Assembly (NCBI RefSeq): GCF_024396695.1
Contig: NZ_CP094359.1
Span: 1,612,001-1,676,000 of the forward strand
Origin: Acidithiobacillus sp. YTS05
GTDB taxonomy: Bacteria; Pseudomonadota; Gammaproteobacteria; Acidithiobacillales; Acidithiobacillaceae
Length of the DNA stretch: 64,000 bases
Direction: 5' to 3'
The position numbers and the translations under genes were made by a program. Numbering within the stretch: position 1 is the stretch's first letter; each line of letters starts with the position of its first letter. Positions 26,560-34,000 of the stretch are shown piece by piece. Under the pieces are notes generated by a model. The model was not told where the DNA came from, made no database searches, and saw only the letters and a list, made by a program, of their open reading frames with translations.

Positions 26560-27840
26560 CTATAAATCAGCGATCTTTTTTAACAAACCATTATTCGCAA
26601 GCGTCATAGCCATGCGCGCGAGTAGCACGATTTCGCTTATTACTACACTTATTGCCGCACCTTGTGCACCAAACCAGTAAATTAGCAAGACTAACAGAAA
26701 AATACTAAATATACTAGTTGTTAGGTAAATATGACTTAAGTTCTTCTTCATACCAAAAATGAGCATGGTCTGTATACCTAAGACGTTAGAGAGTCCTAAA
26801 ATAAAAGGTAGCACAGCCATCCATTTAACAAGTATGACGCTTTCTTGGAACTGGTTTCCAAGGAGCACGCCAACAATTGGTACGGCAAATAAAAACAACG
26901 CAAGAGAAAGTGCAAACATTGCTGCCCCCTGAAGTCGCAGCAGTGTTCTGATGAACACCAGGGCGTCGCCATCGGATCTCGATTTTAACAATGTGATGTG
27001 GGGATAGACCGCCTGCGAAATAGGACCGACAAGCCCGCGAACTGCTTGGACAATCTTATCCGCTGCAGAAAAATAACCCACAGCAACAGGATTTGTTAGA
27101 ATTCCTAGAAAAAATATATTCGTATTAGCGTATATTGTAGTGACAGAGTTATATACGAACAAATGCCAACTATCGACAACAACTTCGCGTAGTTGAACAA
27201 CACCGGGCCACTGAAGGCGTAGCGGTGCTAAACGAGTTAGAGAGACGAGCGCTAACAAACCTGCGATGACCATGCCGGAGGCCTGCAGTGCCGCAGCAAG
27301 CAGGTAGTCGCTCTGCTTATGTACTAACGCAATGATTGCAATGACGCTCAGCATGCGAGCAAGAATGGTAAAAATTGTTATATGGCGCATGCGTTCCAAG
27401 CCCTGGAATAACCAGGTCGGGAACAATACATTACCTAGAACTATGAGGTAAACAAGGGTATATAGGGACCAGTTTTTTGCAAAGGAAGGAACGAGCAGAA
27501 CAATCAGCAGCATTATCCCAAACCCTAGTGCCATTAAAGCAGTCTTGACGATCATCACCGCACTGAACAGATTCGACAGCTTCTCCGGATCGTCACGCAC
27601 CAGCGCCACAGTGCGCGTCGCGCTGAGGTTAAAGCCATAGTCGGTCATAACGACGAAGTACTGAATGAATGCCTGGGCAAACGCTACCCGCCCAAAGTTT
27701 TCCGGACCTAACACGCGCACCAGATAGGGCACTATAATCAGCGGTAAGAGATAGTTTGCCCCTTGGAGGGTGAATAACGACGCCATGTTGGCAAACAGAC
27801 GCTTCCTGTCCGTCGTCGCCGGACGGCTTGGTTGGCTCAT
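26560..27840 (-). CDS. wzx: Wzx-type lipid-linked oligosaccharide flippase
   Basis: A 426-aa integral membrane protein with about 12 hydrophobic segments and the Polysacc_synt pattern: an N-terminal FANMASLFTLQGANYLLPLIIVPYLVRVLGPENFGRVAFAQAF, which is the RfbX/Wzx signature. It flips undecaprenyl-PP-linked repeat units to the periplasm. Its presence beside an ABC exporter means two export systems are encoded in one locus. It is the first gene of the minus-strand group (wzx, GT2, GT2). Confidence 0.92.
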   Translation of the reverse strand: MSQPSRPATTDRKRLFANMASLFTLQGANYLLPLIIVPYLVRVLGPENFGRVAFAQAFIQYFVVMTDYGFNLSATRTVALVRDDPEKLSNLFSAVMIVKTALMALGFGIMLLIVLLVPSFAKNWSLYTLVYLIVLGNVLFPTWLFQGLERMRHITIFTILARMLSVIAIIALVHKQSDYLLAAALQASGMVIAGLLALVSLTRLAPLRLQWPGVVQLREVVVDSWHLFVYNSVTTIYANTNIFFLGILTNPVAVGYFSAADKIVQAVRGLVGPISQAVYPHITLLKSRSDGDALVFIRTLLRLQGAAMFALSLALFLFAVPIVGVLLGNQFQESVILVKWMAVLPFILGLSNVLGIQTMLIFGMKKNLSHIYLTTSIFSIFLLVLLIYWFGAQGAAISVVISEIVLLARMAMTLANNGLLKKIADL

Positions 27841-27959
27841 CTTGGGAGCACCCTGGGTTCATTCACAGAGTTGAACATCCCATCCTCAGCTCTGAACCGT
27901 GCAAAGCGGCCGATTTGAGGTGCTTCCATACTATTACTGATACGCATCAGACGGTTCCA

Positions 27960-28526
27960 TCATGCACCCTCAACATCTGCATAGATATCGTCGAGCGCGA
28001 ACTCCAGCTCCAGGCAGCCGAGGCGAACCGTGCCCTGGGTATAGCGGTCATGCGTCCAATCGTCCGTAACACGACGATAGAGGTCGAGCCGCCGACTATC
28101 CTGCGCCACCACCAGGTATTCGCGCAGGCTGGCAATGCCGGTGTAGGCGTAGAGCTTTTCGCGGCGATCGATGCGCTCACTAGTCTCGGACAGGACCTCG
28201 ATGAGCAGACAGGGCTTTTCGCGATAATAGTCCGCGCGGTCGTCGGGCTCGCAGGCGAGCATCAGATCGGGATAGTAGAAGGCATCTTCGCCGGCACGCT
28301 GGATATGAACTTTCATCTCGTTGACGAAGAGCTGGCAACCCTTCCGACGGCTTGCCGGATACAGTAGGGCGTGCAAGGCGCCGACGAGCAATGCGTGACG
28401 CGCGCTGGCTCCCGTCATGGCATAGACGCGACCGGCCACATATTCGTGGCGAATCTCCCCATCCTGCTCTCCAGCCAGATAGTCGGCGACGCTGATCTCG
28501 TTCGTCCGGGCGCTCTGCGTGGACAT
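27960..28526 (-). CDS. Uma2-family (DUF820) putative restriction endonuclease-like protein
   Basis: About 188 aa with the PD-(D/E)XK layout of Uma2: EIRHEYVAGRVYAMTGAS at the N-terminus, FYYPDLMLACE (the Asp) and PCLLIEVLSETSERIDRREKLYAYTGIASLREYLVV (the ExxxxxT...K element). ATG 28526 is preferred for GGAG 8 bases upstream; an ATG also exists at 28532. Biological role unknown; such genes multiply in cyanobacteria and in accessory regions. It stands between the flippase and a second Uma2 gene. Confidence 0.88.
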   Translation of the reverse strand: MSTQSARTNEISVADYLAGEQDGEIRHEYVAGRVYAMTGASARHALLVGALHALLYPASRRKGCQLFVNEMKVHIQRAGEDAFYYPDLMLACEPDDRADYYREKPCLLIEVLSETSERIDRREKLYAYTGIASLREYLVVAQDSRRLDLYRRVTDDWTHDRYTQGTVRLGCLELEFALDDIYADVEGA

Positions 28527-28600
28527 GGGCATTCTCCGATTCGCGTGCGATACGTGGGTATCATCGCACGGTAGCGGTCGAGGATAAACGGAGGTGCATT

Positions 28601-29158
28601 TCAGTCCACCCAGAGATGGGAAAGATCGAGCTCGATGGCGGCAAAGGGCTCGATGGCGACTAAGTCCTGATCAGCCCAGGTACCCAGCAGTAGCCAGCGC
28701 CCGTCTTGATTGGCGTAGGCCTCCAGGGTGCGGGTGTCGGGGTCGATGAGCCAGCAGTGTCCAACACCAGCGGCGGCGTAACGCGGTAGCTTCAGGACCC
28801 GGTCGGTGCTGGCGGTGGCGGGCGAGAGTACTTCGCAGACCCAGTCAGGGGCCTGCGCAAACCATGCCGCCTGGGGCAGAGAGGGCAGGCGCTCCCGGCG
28901 CCAGCCGGCGAGATCAGGGACGAGGACATCAGCGCCCAGGTGCAACTCGGGTCCGTCCAGAATCCACCAGCCACCGGGGCCGTCTTTGTCCCAATCGAAC
29001 GGCGGCGTAATGCTGCCACCCAGCCCTGAACTCGCACGTGCGTGCTTGGGTGCCGGTCTGGGGCTGGTCAGAAGCCTACCGGCAATGATCTCCCCGACGA
29101 CGTTATCGGGCAGATCGAACAGGTCTTCATAACGGGCAAGACGTTTGGCGGTGCTCAT
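28601..29158 (-). CDS. Uma2-family (DUF820) protein, second copy
   Basis: A 185-aa PD-(D/E)XK fold protein: RYEDLFDLPDNVVGEIIAGRLLTSPRPAPKHA, LVPDLAGWRRERLP and APDWVCEVLSPATASTDRVLKLPRYAAAGVGHCWLIDP give the conserved Asp, Glu and Lys positions. It is not a close copy of the neighbour at 27960, but its N-terminal half and upstream region are duplicated at 29915-30261. Confidence 0.88.
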   Translation of the reverse strand: MSTAKRLARYEDLFDLPDNVVGEIIAGRLLTSPRPAPKHARASSGLGGSITPPFDWDKDGPGGWWILDGPELHLGADVLVPDLAGWRRERLPSLPQAAWFAQAPDWVCEVLSPATASTDRVLKLPRYAAAGVGHCWLIDPDTRTLEAYANQDGRWLLLGTWADQDLVAIEPFAAIELDLSHLWVD

Positions 29159-29226
29159 GAGGCGCGCTCTCCTACCGTGACCAATTCTTTGATTATTATG
29201 GCGCCGTTATCCGGCACGGGTCCATG
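28883..29226. repeat. Segmental duplication, copy A (Uma2 5' part and leader)
   Basis: About 344 bases covering the first part and the upstream region of the Uma2 gene are repeated in the same orientation at 29915-30261, with scattered mismatches and small indels. The DinJ/YafQ pair lies between the copies, so recombination would excise it. Confidence 0.75.
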
Positions 29227-29244
29227 TCGTGGGGATAAGGGTTG

Positions 29245-29526
29245 TCACAGCCCTAGCTCGCTATGCGAGCTAATACGCACGAGCTGCAACACTTCGTTAT
29301 CGGGTTTCCGATAGATCAACACTAGGTCGGGCTTAACATGACAGTCCCGATGATCTTTCCAATCGCCAGTCAGGGCATGATCGTGATGGCGCGGCTCCAG
29401 CGGCTGGTCGCAGGCCAGGGCTTTGACGACGGGCAGCAGATCCGCTTCGAGCGTGGCACGGTGATGCCCCCTCGCCTCACGCTTGTAGTCGCGCTTGAAT
29501 TGGCCGGTGTACTCAATCCTCCGCAT
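29245..29526 (-). CDS. YafQ-family mRNA interferase toxin
   Basis: A 93-aa RelE-superfamily toxin starting at MRRIEYTGQFKRDYKREARGHH, with the YafQ pattern LEPRHHDHALTGDWKDHRDCHVKPDLVLIYRK and the late catalytic His (SSHSELGL). YafQ-type toxins cut mRNA on the ribosome. The start overlaps the antitoxin's stop by 14 bases; the open frame extends upstream to 29655 but that part is out-of-frame antitoxin sequence. Confidence 0.92.
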   Translation of the reverse strand: MRRIEYTGQFKRDYKREARGHHRATLEADLLPVVKALACDQPLEPRHHDHALTGDWKDHRDCHVKPDLVLIYRKPDNEVLQLVRISSHSELGL

Positions 29527-29776
29527 GCAAGTCCGCCATGAGCGCCTCAACGCTATCGAAGCTCTTGAGGTTGCCGGCGCGGGCTTCACGTATGGCGGCG
29601 ATGGTGGTTTCGTTCGGCACCAGGGGCTCAAACGGCAATGCCTTCTCTCGCGCAATGCGGGTCAGCATGATGCGAAAGGCATCGGACACAGTAAGACCCA
29701 TCGCCGCCAGAACGGCTGATGCTTCTTCTTTGATATGCTCGTCAATGCGAGCACGGACAACGGCGTTTGCAGACAT
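29513..29776 (-). CDS. DinJ/RelB-family antitoxin
   Basis: An 87-aa antitoxin: SANAVVRARIDEHIKEEASAVLAAMGLTVSDAFRIMLTRIAREKALPFEP is the DinJ/RelB ribbon-helix-helix domain, followed by a toxin-binding tail ending DSVEALMADLHAED. A strong RBS (AGGAGG) precedes its ATG, and an inverted repeat at 29797-29815 overlaps the expected promoter. It forms an operon with the YafQ toxin. Confidence 0.93.
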   Translation of the reverse strand: MSANAVVRARIDEHIKEEASAVLAAMGLTVSDAFRIMLTRIAREKALPFEPLVPNETTIAAIREARAGNLKSFDSVEALMADLHAED

Positions 29777-29796
29777 CGTATAGTCCTCCTGGGTAA

Positions 29797-29815
29797 TGAG
29801 CTACATTGTAGCTCA
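29797..29815. promoter_or_regulatory. Palindrome upstream of dinJ/yafQ
   Basis: Perfect inverted repeat TGAGCTAC-ATT-GTAGCTCA, 20 bases before the antitoxin start. The likely binding site for the DinJ-YafQ complex. Confidence 0.6.
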
Positions 29816-29914
29816 ATTATACGTTGTGCACATCAACTCTGCCGAAAAGTCGGGAAAACCGAAATCCGGGATCGGGAGCAGCAGTGTTGCGGCGCACCGG
29901 TTTCTGTGAGCAAG

Positions 29915-30194
29915 TGGGCAGGTGCTCCCGGCGCCAGCCAGCGAGATCGGGGACGAGGACGTCAGCAGCCAGATGCAGCTCGGGTTCGTCCAGAATCCTC
30001 TAGCCGCCGGGGCCCCCACCCCCTCCCAGATCAAAAGGATTACCAATCCTGATGCCCAGGACCGACGAGGCACGTGCGTGCTTGGGTGCCGGCCTGGGGC
30101 TGGCCAGCAGCCTGCCGGCAATGATCTCCCCGACGACGTTGTCGGGCAGATTGAGCAGGTCTTCATAACGGGCAAGACGTTTGGCGGTGCTCAT
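29915..30194 (-). pseudogene. Truncated Uma2-family copy with an internal stop
   Basis: From the ATG at 30194 the frame reads MSTAKRLARYEDLLNLPDNV, nearly the same as the gene at 28601-29158. It stops at a TAG where the intact copy has the Trp codons of GPGGWWILDG, then continues in frame as RILDEPELHLAADVLVPDLA until homology ends near 29915. The upstream 67 bases are duplicated as well (to 30261). A dead partial duplicate. Confidence 0.8.
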
Positions 30195-30325
30195 GAGGCG
30201 CGCCCCCTACCGTGATCAACTCTTTACTCATTATGGCGCCGTTATCTGGCACGGGTCCATGACAGCAGGACCCGGGCTTTCCGAGGCTGGCTCTTTGGCG
30301 TCAAGACAGAGCTTACCGGCAGGGC

Positions 30326-30745
30326 TCAAAGCGCCTGGGCGCAGAAGGTGGCTGGTCTGACGATACACGTGCGCCCAATACTGCCGCGTTGCAGCAGCCC
30401 GGCGCGGCGGTCGCCTGTCACCAGGTAGTCGGCCTCGCCGCCCAAGGCCATCGCCAGCAGGAACGCATCGTTCGGATCCTTCGCCTCGATACCGTCTGGC
30501 AGCGACGGCAGTTGCGCCAAAACGATGGCGCGCTGCAGGTTGTTGACCATCGTGCCGACGCGGTGCGCGGGCAAGATGGTCTTGAGCTTGGGGTAGCGGC
30601 TCACCCGCCGCAGTTCGTCGAGTTGTACCGCCGATGTCACCAACTCGAAGCGCCCCGTGCGCCAGGCGCGATAGATCGCATCGGGTGGCCCGTGGGGCGA
30701 AATCAGCGCGTCGAGCAACACGTTGGTGTCGAGGATGACGCGCAT
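30326..30745 (-). CDS. PIN-domain toxin (COG1569-like)
   Basis: A 139-aa PIN ribonuclease: Asp6 in RVILDTNVLLDALIS, Glu in SAVQLDELRRVSR, Asp in DPNDAFLLAMALGG and Asp in LVTGDRRAGLL fill the four acidic positions. The start overlaps the antitoxin's stop (ATGA), so the pair is coupled with the antitoxin first. Confidence 0.9.
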   Translation of the reverse strand: MRVILDTNVLLDALISPHGPPDAIYRAWRTGRFELVTSAVQLDELRRVSRYPKLKTILPAHRVGTMVNNLQRAIVLAQLPSLPDGIEAKDPNDAFLLAMALGGEADYLVTGDRRAGLLQRGSIGRTCIVRPATFCAQAL

Positions 30746-30984
30746 CAGTGCTCACGCGCCCATTGCAACGCCTCGTCAATGAGATCGGTCAGTTCGGCTT
30801 CGCTCATGCTGGCAGCAGCCGTTTTGGCCTGATCGACGGCGCGCTCCAACAGGTAGGCGCGCACGGCTTCCTCGATGAAGCGCGACAGGTCGCCCTTGCG
30901 CCCACCGCCCTGCGCGGCGATGAACATGCGCACGGATTGATCCACTTCCGGCGACACGGCAATGTTCCAGCGGACGGTGCTCAT
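30745..30984 (-). CDS. Ribbon-helix-helix antitoxin of the PIN pair
   Basis: A 79-aa protein from ATG 30984, chosen because GGAGGG precedes it at good spacing; the frame opens 12 bases earlier. STVRWNIAVSPEVDQSVRMFIAAQ followed by RKGDLSRFIEEAVRAYLLERAV is the CopG/Arc-like fold, and the acidic end MSEAELTDLIDEALQWAREH is the toxin-binding helix. Confidence 0.87.
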   Translation of the reverse strand: MSTVRWNIAVSPEVDQSVRMFIAAQGGGRKGDLSRFIEEAVRAYLLERAVDQAKTAAASMSEAELTDLIDEALQWAREH

Positions 30985-31014
30985 AGTGCCCTCCAATGTG
31001 TCAATTGGGTACGT

Positions 31015-31030
31015 AGGTGTTTATACACCT
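31015..31030. promoter_or_regulatory. Inverted repeat upstream of PIN/RHH pair
   Basis: AGGTGT-TTAT-ACACCT, 31 bases upstream of the antitoxin ATG on the minus strand. A candidate operator. Confidence 0.4.
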
Positions 31031-31152
31031 TTCAGCCCTTTTCCGCCAGGCTGTGTATGCGTCCAGCACCATGGGCAATCTCCATAACAAACCCGCCTGG
31101 CTGGAGTGCACACAACCGCTGGTCACCGTCCCCCCTGCACTGGATCAGATCA

Positions 31153-31174
31153 ATGAAAGCATATATGCTTTCAT
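31153..31174. promoter_or_regulatory. 22-bp perfect palindrome at the promoter of the plus-strand PIN module
   Basis: The 22 bases equal their own reverse complement (core GAAAGCATATATGCTTTC at 31155-31172) and end two bases before the toxin ATG at 31177. An RHH antitoxin dimer-of-dimers bound here would also block ribosome access on the transcript, since the RNA can fold into the same hairpin. Confidence 0.6.
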
Positions 31175-31176
31175 CA

Positions 31177-31596
31177 ATGGTCAGGATCGTCATCGATACT
31201 AATGTCTTCGTGGTTGCCATGCGGGCAGAGGGGGGTGCGTCTCGAGAGATTTTGCGACGAGCACTGCATGGCCGTTATATCCCTTTGTTTGGCAATGCTT
31301 TGTGGCTGGAATACGAGGATGTTCTGGGTCAGCCCCTCTGGACCCAAGCCACAACCGATGGGGAGCGCCGGGCAGTGATGGCCGCGCTCGCCAGCAGGGA
31401 AGTCTGGATCTCCATCTATTATGGCTGGCGCCCGAACCTCGCGGACGAAGGAGATAATCATCTGATCGAATTGGCGATTGCGGGCAGTGCCGCAGTCATT
31501 ATTACCCACAACGTGGCAGACTTGCGCGGGGGAGAAATGCGATGGCCTGGCCTGCATATCCTGAAACCATCGGAATGTTTGGAGAAATTTTCATGA
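31177..31596 (+). CDS. PIN-domain toxin (COG1569-like), toxin-first module
   Basis: A 139-aa PIN ribonuclease: MVRIVIDTNVFVVAMR, a Glu in NALWLEYEDVLG, Asp in DEGDNHLIELAIAGSA and the VIITHNVADLRG end. The long open frame starts at 30748, but the PIN strand fixes the start at 31177 (an in-frame ATG at 31153 would add eight residues over the palindrome). Its TGA overlaps the antitoxin ATG. Here the toxin precedes the antitoxin, opposite to the other TA pairs in the window. Confidence 0.88.
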   Translation: MVRIVIDTNVFVVAMRAEGGASREILRRALHGRYIPLFGNALWLEYEDVLGQPLWTQATTDGERRAVMAALASREVWISIYYGWRPNLADEGDNHLIELAIAGSAAVIITHNVADLRGGEMRWPGLHILKPSECLEKFS

Positions 31597-31805
31597 GCAC
31601 ATTGACAATCCGCATGCCCGACGACAAGACGGAACGGCTGAAAGCGCTGGTCCGCAGACGCGGAATCAGCATGAACAAGCTGGTTGAGGAGTGGGCTACC
31701 CAAGCTCTTGCCGAATGGGACGTAGAACGCCGTTTTCAGATCATGGCGGCACAGGGAAATATCGAGACAGCCTTGCGCGTACTGGACCGACTGGACGCAA
31801 TTTGA
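31593..31805 (+). CDS. Ribbon-helix-helix antitoxin, second gene of the module
   Basis: A 70-aa protein: STLTIRMPDDKTERLKALVRRRGISMNKLVEEWATQAL is a MetJ/Arc-type RHH domain; the remaining 30 residues (EWDVERRFQIMAAQGNIETALRVLDRLDAI) would bind the toxin. Translation is coupled to the toxin by ATGA. Confidence 0.88.
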   Translation: MSTLTIRMPDDKTERLKALVRRRGISMNKLVEEWATQALAEWDVERRFQIMAAQGNIETALRVLDRLDAI

Positions 31806-31820
31806 CAGGGCTGCCGGGAA

Positions 31821-32333
31821 TCAATCCTCCAAGGCAGATGGATTGATTTTGGGTGGCTCTGCCACCGGCGGCCGCTGCCAGTCATATTCGCCTTTTTCCT
31901 CTGGCGGCATACTGGCATATTTTTGCAGGGCGCGATATTTGGCCAGCTCACGGCGCAGCTCCTGCTCTGCCCGCAGAAAATCCATCTCACCCGGCTTGCT
32001 GCTGGCAACAGCGGCCTTTGCCTCCGCGACCTTCTCCTGGATCGTGGCGGGGTTCAGGTCGGGAATACGGATACTCAGATCGGCAAGGACCATCACTCCA
32101 TTGGGTAGGATTTCTGCAAACCCTCCCTCTAGAAACAAGACCTCCACGCTGCCATCCGGCAGATGCATGCGCATCTCTCCCGCCTGCAAGATGGTCAGCA
32201 GGGGGGCGTGATGGGCGAGGATGCCCAGTTCCCCGAGTTCCCCTGGCAAGGCCAGAAAAACACATTGTCCAGAAAAAACCAGCCCATGGACGTCGGCCAC
32301 CTGTAGCGGAAAAGCATTTCTGATATCGGTCAT
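31821..32333 (-). CDS. atpC: Orphan F1 ATP synthase epsilon-subunit-like protein
   Basis: 170 aa from ATG 32333. The N-terminal beta-sandwich matches epsilon: FPLQVADVHGLVFSGQCVFLALPGELGELGILAHHAPLLTILQAGEMR ... GGFAEILPNGVMVLAD. The helical hairpin follows (QEKVAEAKAAVASS ... RAEQELRRELAKYRALQKYA), and about 30 extra Pro-rich residues extend past the usual 130-140 aa. No atpD or any other ATP synthase gene lies next to it; the neighbour upstream is divergent. It is either a second, displaced epsilon or an unlinked regulator of the enzyme. Confidence 0.87.
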   Translation of the reverse strand: MTDIRNAFPLQVADVHGLVFSGQCVFLALPGELGELGILAHHAPLLTILQAGEMRMHLPDGSVEVLFLEGGFAEILPNGVMVLADLSIRIPDLNPATIQEKVAEAKAAVASSKPGEMDFLRAEQELRRELAKYRALQKYASMPPEEKGEYDWQRPPVAEPPKINPSALED

Positions 32334-32480
32334 GGTTGCCTGTGCTGGGAGAGATGCAAACAACGTATTCAGTATAAACCATCAGCAAAAATCCAGCCTC
32401 TTGGAGGCATCTGCTCCCCCTCGGCGGAAATGTGAACAAAGGTCTCTCCGGCTTTACTCCGCGTTGCGGATGCTTCAATC

Positions 32481-33356
32481 TTGCAGCCTGCGCAGGTTGC
32501 AAGAGACTTTGTGGGTGGTGAGGTGAGCGTCGGCAGTCCGTTCTATTTCTTGGTGCCCGAGGGCAAGCCGCATTGGAGCGACAGCCTTCTGCCGTGGATG
32601 GTGCCCGCTGCGCTGCTGATCGCGCTGCTGCTCTTTCTGTTGCTCTATGAACATCCGCCCAAACATCTCACGCTCCAGGGCAAGCAGGAGCAGCATAAGA
32701 CCTTTCAGATCATGCCCGAGCCGACCCGGCCGGTCGCTCCCAGCCGGCCAGCCAGAGCCCAGCCTGCCTTGCCGGTACCGCAGGTGCAACCGCGCCCCCG
32801 GCCCACGCCGCGGCCACAGGTGCAACCCCGACCACGGCCGCAGGTCCATCCGCTGCCGCGGTCCAGCACCCAGGCCCCTGCCGTAGAGCAACCAGCGCCG
32901 AGCCAACCGGCCGCGGCACCGAGCACAGTATCCCCAGGCAAAGTCGTCCCGCGCATCAGTCTGGGACGCCTGGAAGAACAGATGGACAACGCCGCGCGCA
33001 GTGCGACCGCAGCCCCTGCCCTGCCCAAATTCCACAATCCGGAAACCCCCGCCGCCGATTTTTACATTGCCGGCTGGATTCAGAAACTGGAGCGGATAGG
33101 CGACCTGAACTATCCTGGTGAGATGGTGGGGAACCTGAAGGTCAAGGTAGTACTCAACCCCGGGGGAGGCTTGCAGCGCATCATCATGGTCCAATCTTCC
33201 GGCAATCCCAAACTCGACGCCGCGGCCGAGCAGATCATCCGCCTGTCCTTCCCCTATACCGCGTTTTCCGAGCAGCTCAAAAAGCAGACGCGGCGCATCG
33301 AGATCCCACTGAATATGCATTTCCTTGGCGTACGCCAGGTAAATGTCTGGCAATGA
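32481..33356 (+). CDS. TonB-family energy transducer
   Basis: A 291-aa protein anchored by one helix (PWMVPAALLIALLLFLLLYEH, about residues 38-58), then a Pro/Arg-rich spacer (PRPRPTPRPQVQPRPRPQVHP, about 95-130) and a C-terminal TonB domain (LKVKVVLNPGGGLQRIIMVQSSGNPKLDAAAEQIIRLSFPYTAF). It couples proton-motive force to outer-membrane transport, or has one of the TonB-like housekeeping roles. No exbB/exbD or receptor gene is near. TTG 32481 gives the longest frame; GTG 32511 or 32523 are alternative starts. The spacer is basic, not the usual Pro-Glu/Pro-Lys type. Confidence 0.85.
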   Translation: MQPAQVARDFVGGEVSVGSPFYFLVPEGKPHWSDSLLPWMVPAALLIALLLFLLLYEHPPKHLTLQGKQEQHKTFQIMPEPTRPVAPSRPARAQPALPVPQVQPRPRPTPRPQVQPRPRPQVHPLPRSSTQAPAVEQPAPSQPAAAPSTVSPGKVVPRISLGRLEEQMDNAARSATAAPALPKFHNPETPAADFYIAGWIQKLERIGDLNYPGEMVGNLKVKVVLNPGGGLQRIIMVQSSGNPKLDAAAEQIIRLSFPYTAFSEQLKKQTRRIEIPLNMHFLGVRQVNVWQ

Positions 33357-33365
33357 GGAGAGCCC

Positions 33366-33539
33366 GTGAAAAAACCCAAGCGATCCACCCTGCTGATGTT
33401 CCTGTTTTTAGTGCTCTGGGCCGCAGCGATGGTAGCCCTGGTCGTCATCGGCTTCACCAATATCCAGCCCGCCGGCATCGGCAAGAGCGGGGCAACACCG
33501 CAAGCCAGCGAGGCTGCCCCGTCCCACGGCGCGTCTTAG
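33366..33539 (+). CDS. Small single-pass membrane protein, unknown
   Basis: A 57-aa frame from GTG 33366 preceded by GAGGAG. KKPKRS is followed by one hydrophobic helix (TLLMFLFLVLWAAAMVALVVIG, about residues 8-29) and a short polar Ala/Ser tail. It lies 9 bases after the TonB-family gene, probably in the same operon, and its end overlaps the thioredoxin stop by 4 bases. No family recognised. Confidence 0.6.
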   Translation: MKKPKRSTLLMFLFLVLWAAAMVALVVIGFTNIQPAGIGKSGATPQASEAAPSHGAS

Positions 33540-33916
33540 TGCTGCGCGCCGCCTTCCTGCTGCTGCGCGGCGATCTCCGCCCGCACCTGCTCCATATCGA
33601 GGGCCTTGGCCTGCTCGATGACCTGATCGAGGGCGCTGGCCGGTAAGGAGCCCGCCTGCGAAAAAATGCCGATCTGCTGCCGGAAAATCGTCAGGGTCGG
33701 AATGGAACGGATCTGAAAGGCACCCGCCAATTCCTGTTCTTCATCGGTATTCACCTTGCCAAAGACGACATCGGGATACTTCTCGGCAGCGGCCTCAAAG
33801 ATGGGCGCGAAAGCCCGGCACGGGGCACACCACGGCGCCCAGAAGTCCACCAGCACCAGTTCGTTGCCGGTAATGATCTGTTCGAAGTTGTCCTGCGTCA
33901 GTTCTACCACGGCCAT
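33536..33916 (-). CDS. Thioredoxin with C-terminal extension
   Basis: A 126-aa cytoplasmic disulfide reductase. The active site WCAPC is at residues 29-33 in LVDFWAPWCAPCRAFAP (Gly of the usual CGPC is replaced by Ala), and the cis-Pro is in RSIPTLTIF. About 18 extra residues (EQVRAEIAAQQQEGGAQH) follow the normal thioredoxin end. A strong RBS (AAGGAGG) precedes the ATG. It is divergent from xseA. It may be a co-chaperone-like thioredoxin rather than the main TrxA. Confidence 0.92.
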   Translation of the reverse strand: MAVVELTQDNFEQIITGNELVLVDFWAPWCAPCRAFAPIFEAAAEKYPDVVFGKVNTDEEQELAGAFQIRSIPTLTIFRQQIGIFSQAGSLPASALDQVIEQAKALDMEQVRAEIAAQQQEGGAQH

Positions 33917-34000
33917 ACGGCCTCCTTGTCTAGCGAGTGTAGGTTGACCTTAAGTCCCGCTCCCCGTAAGGTCAAGGAAAATCCTGATAACCGAGGACGA

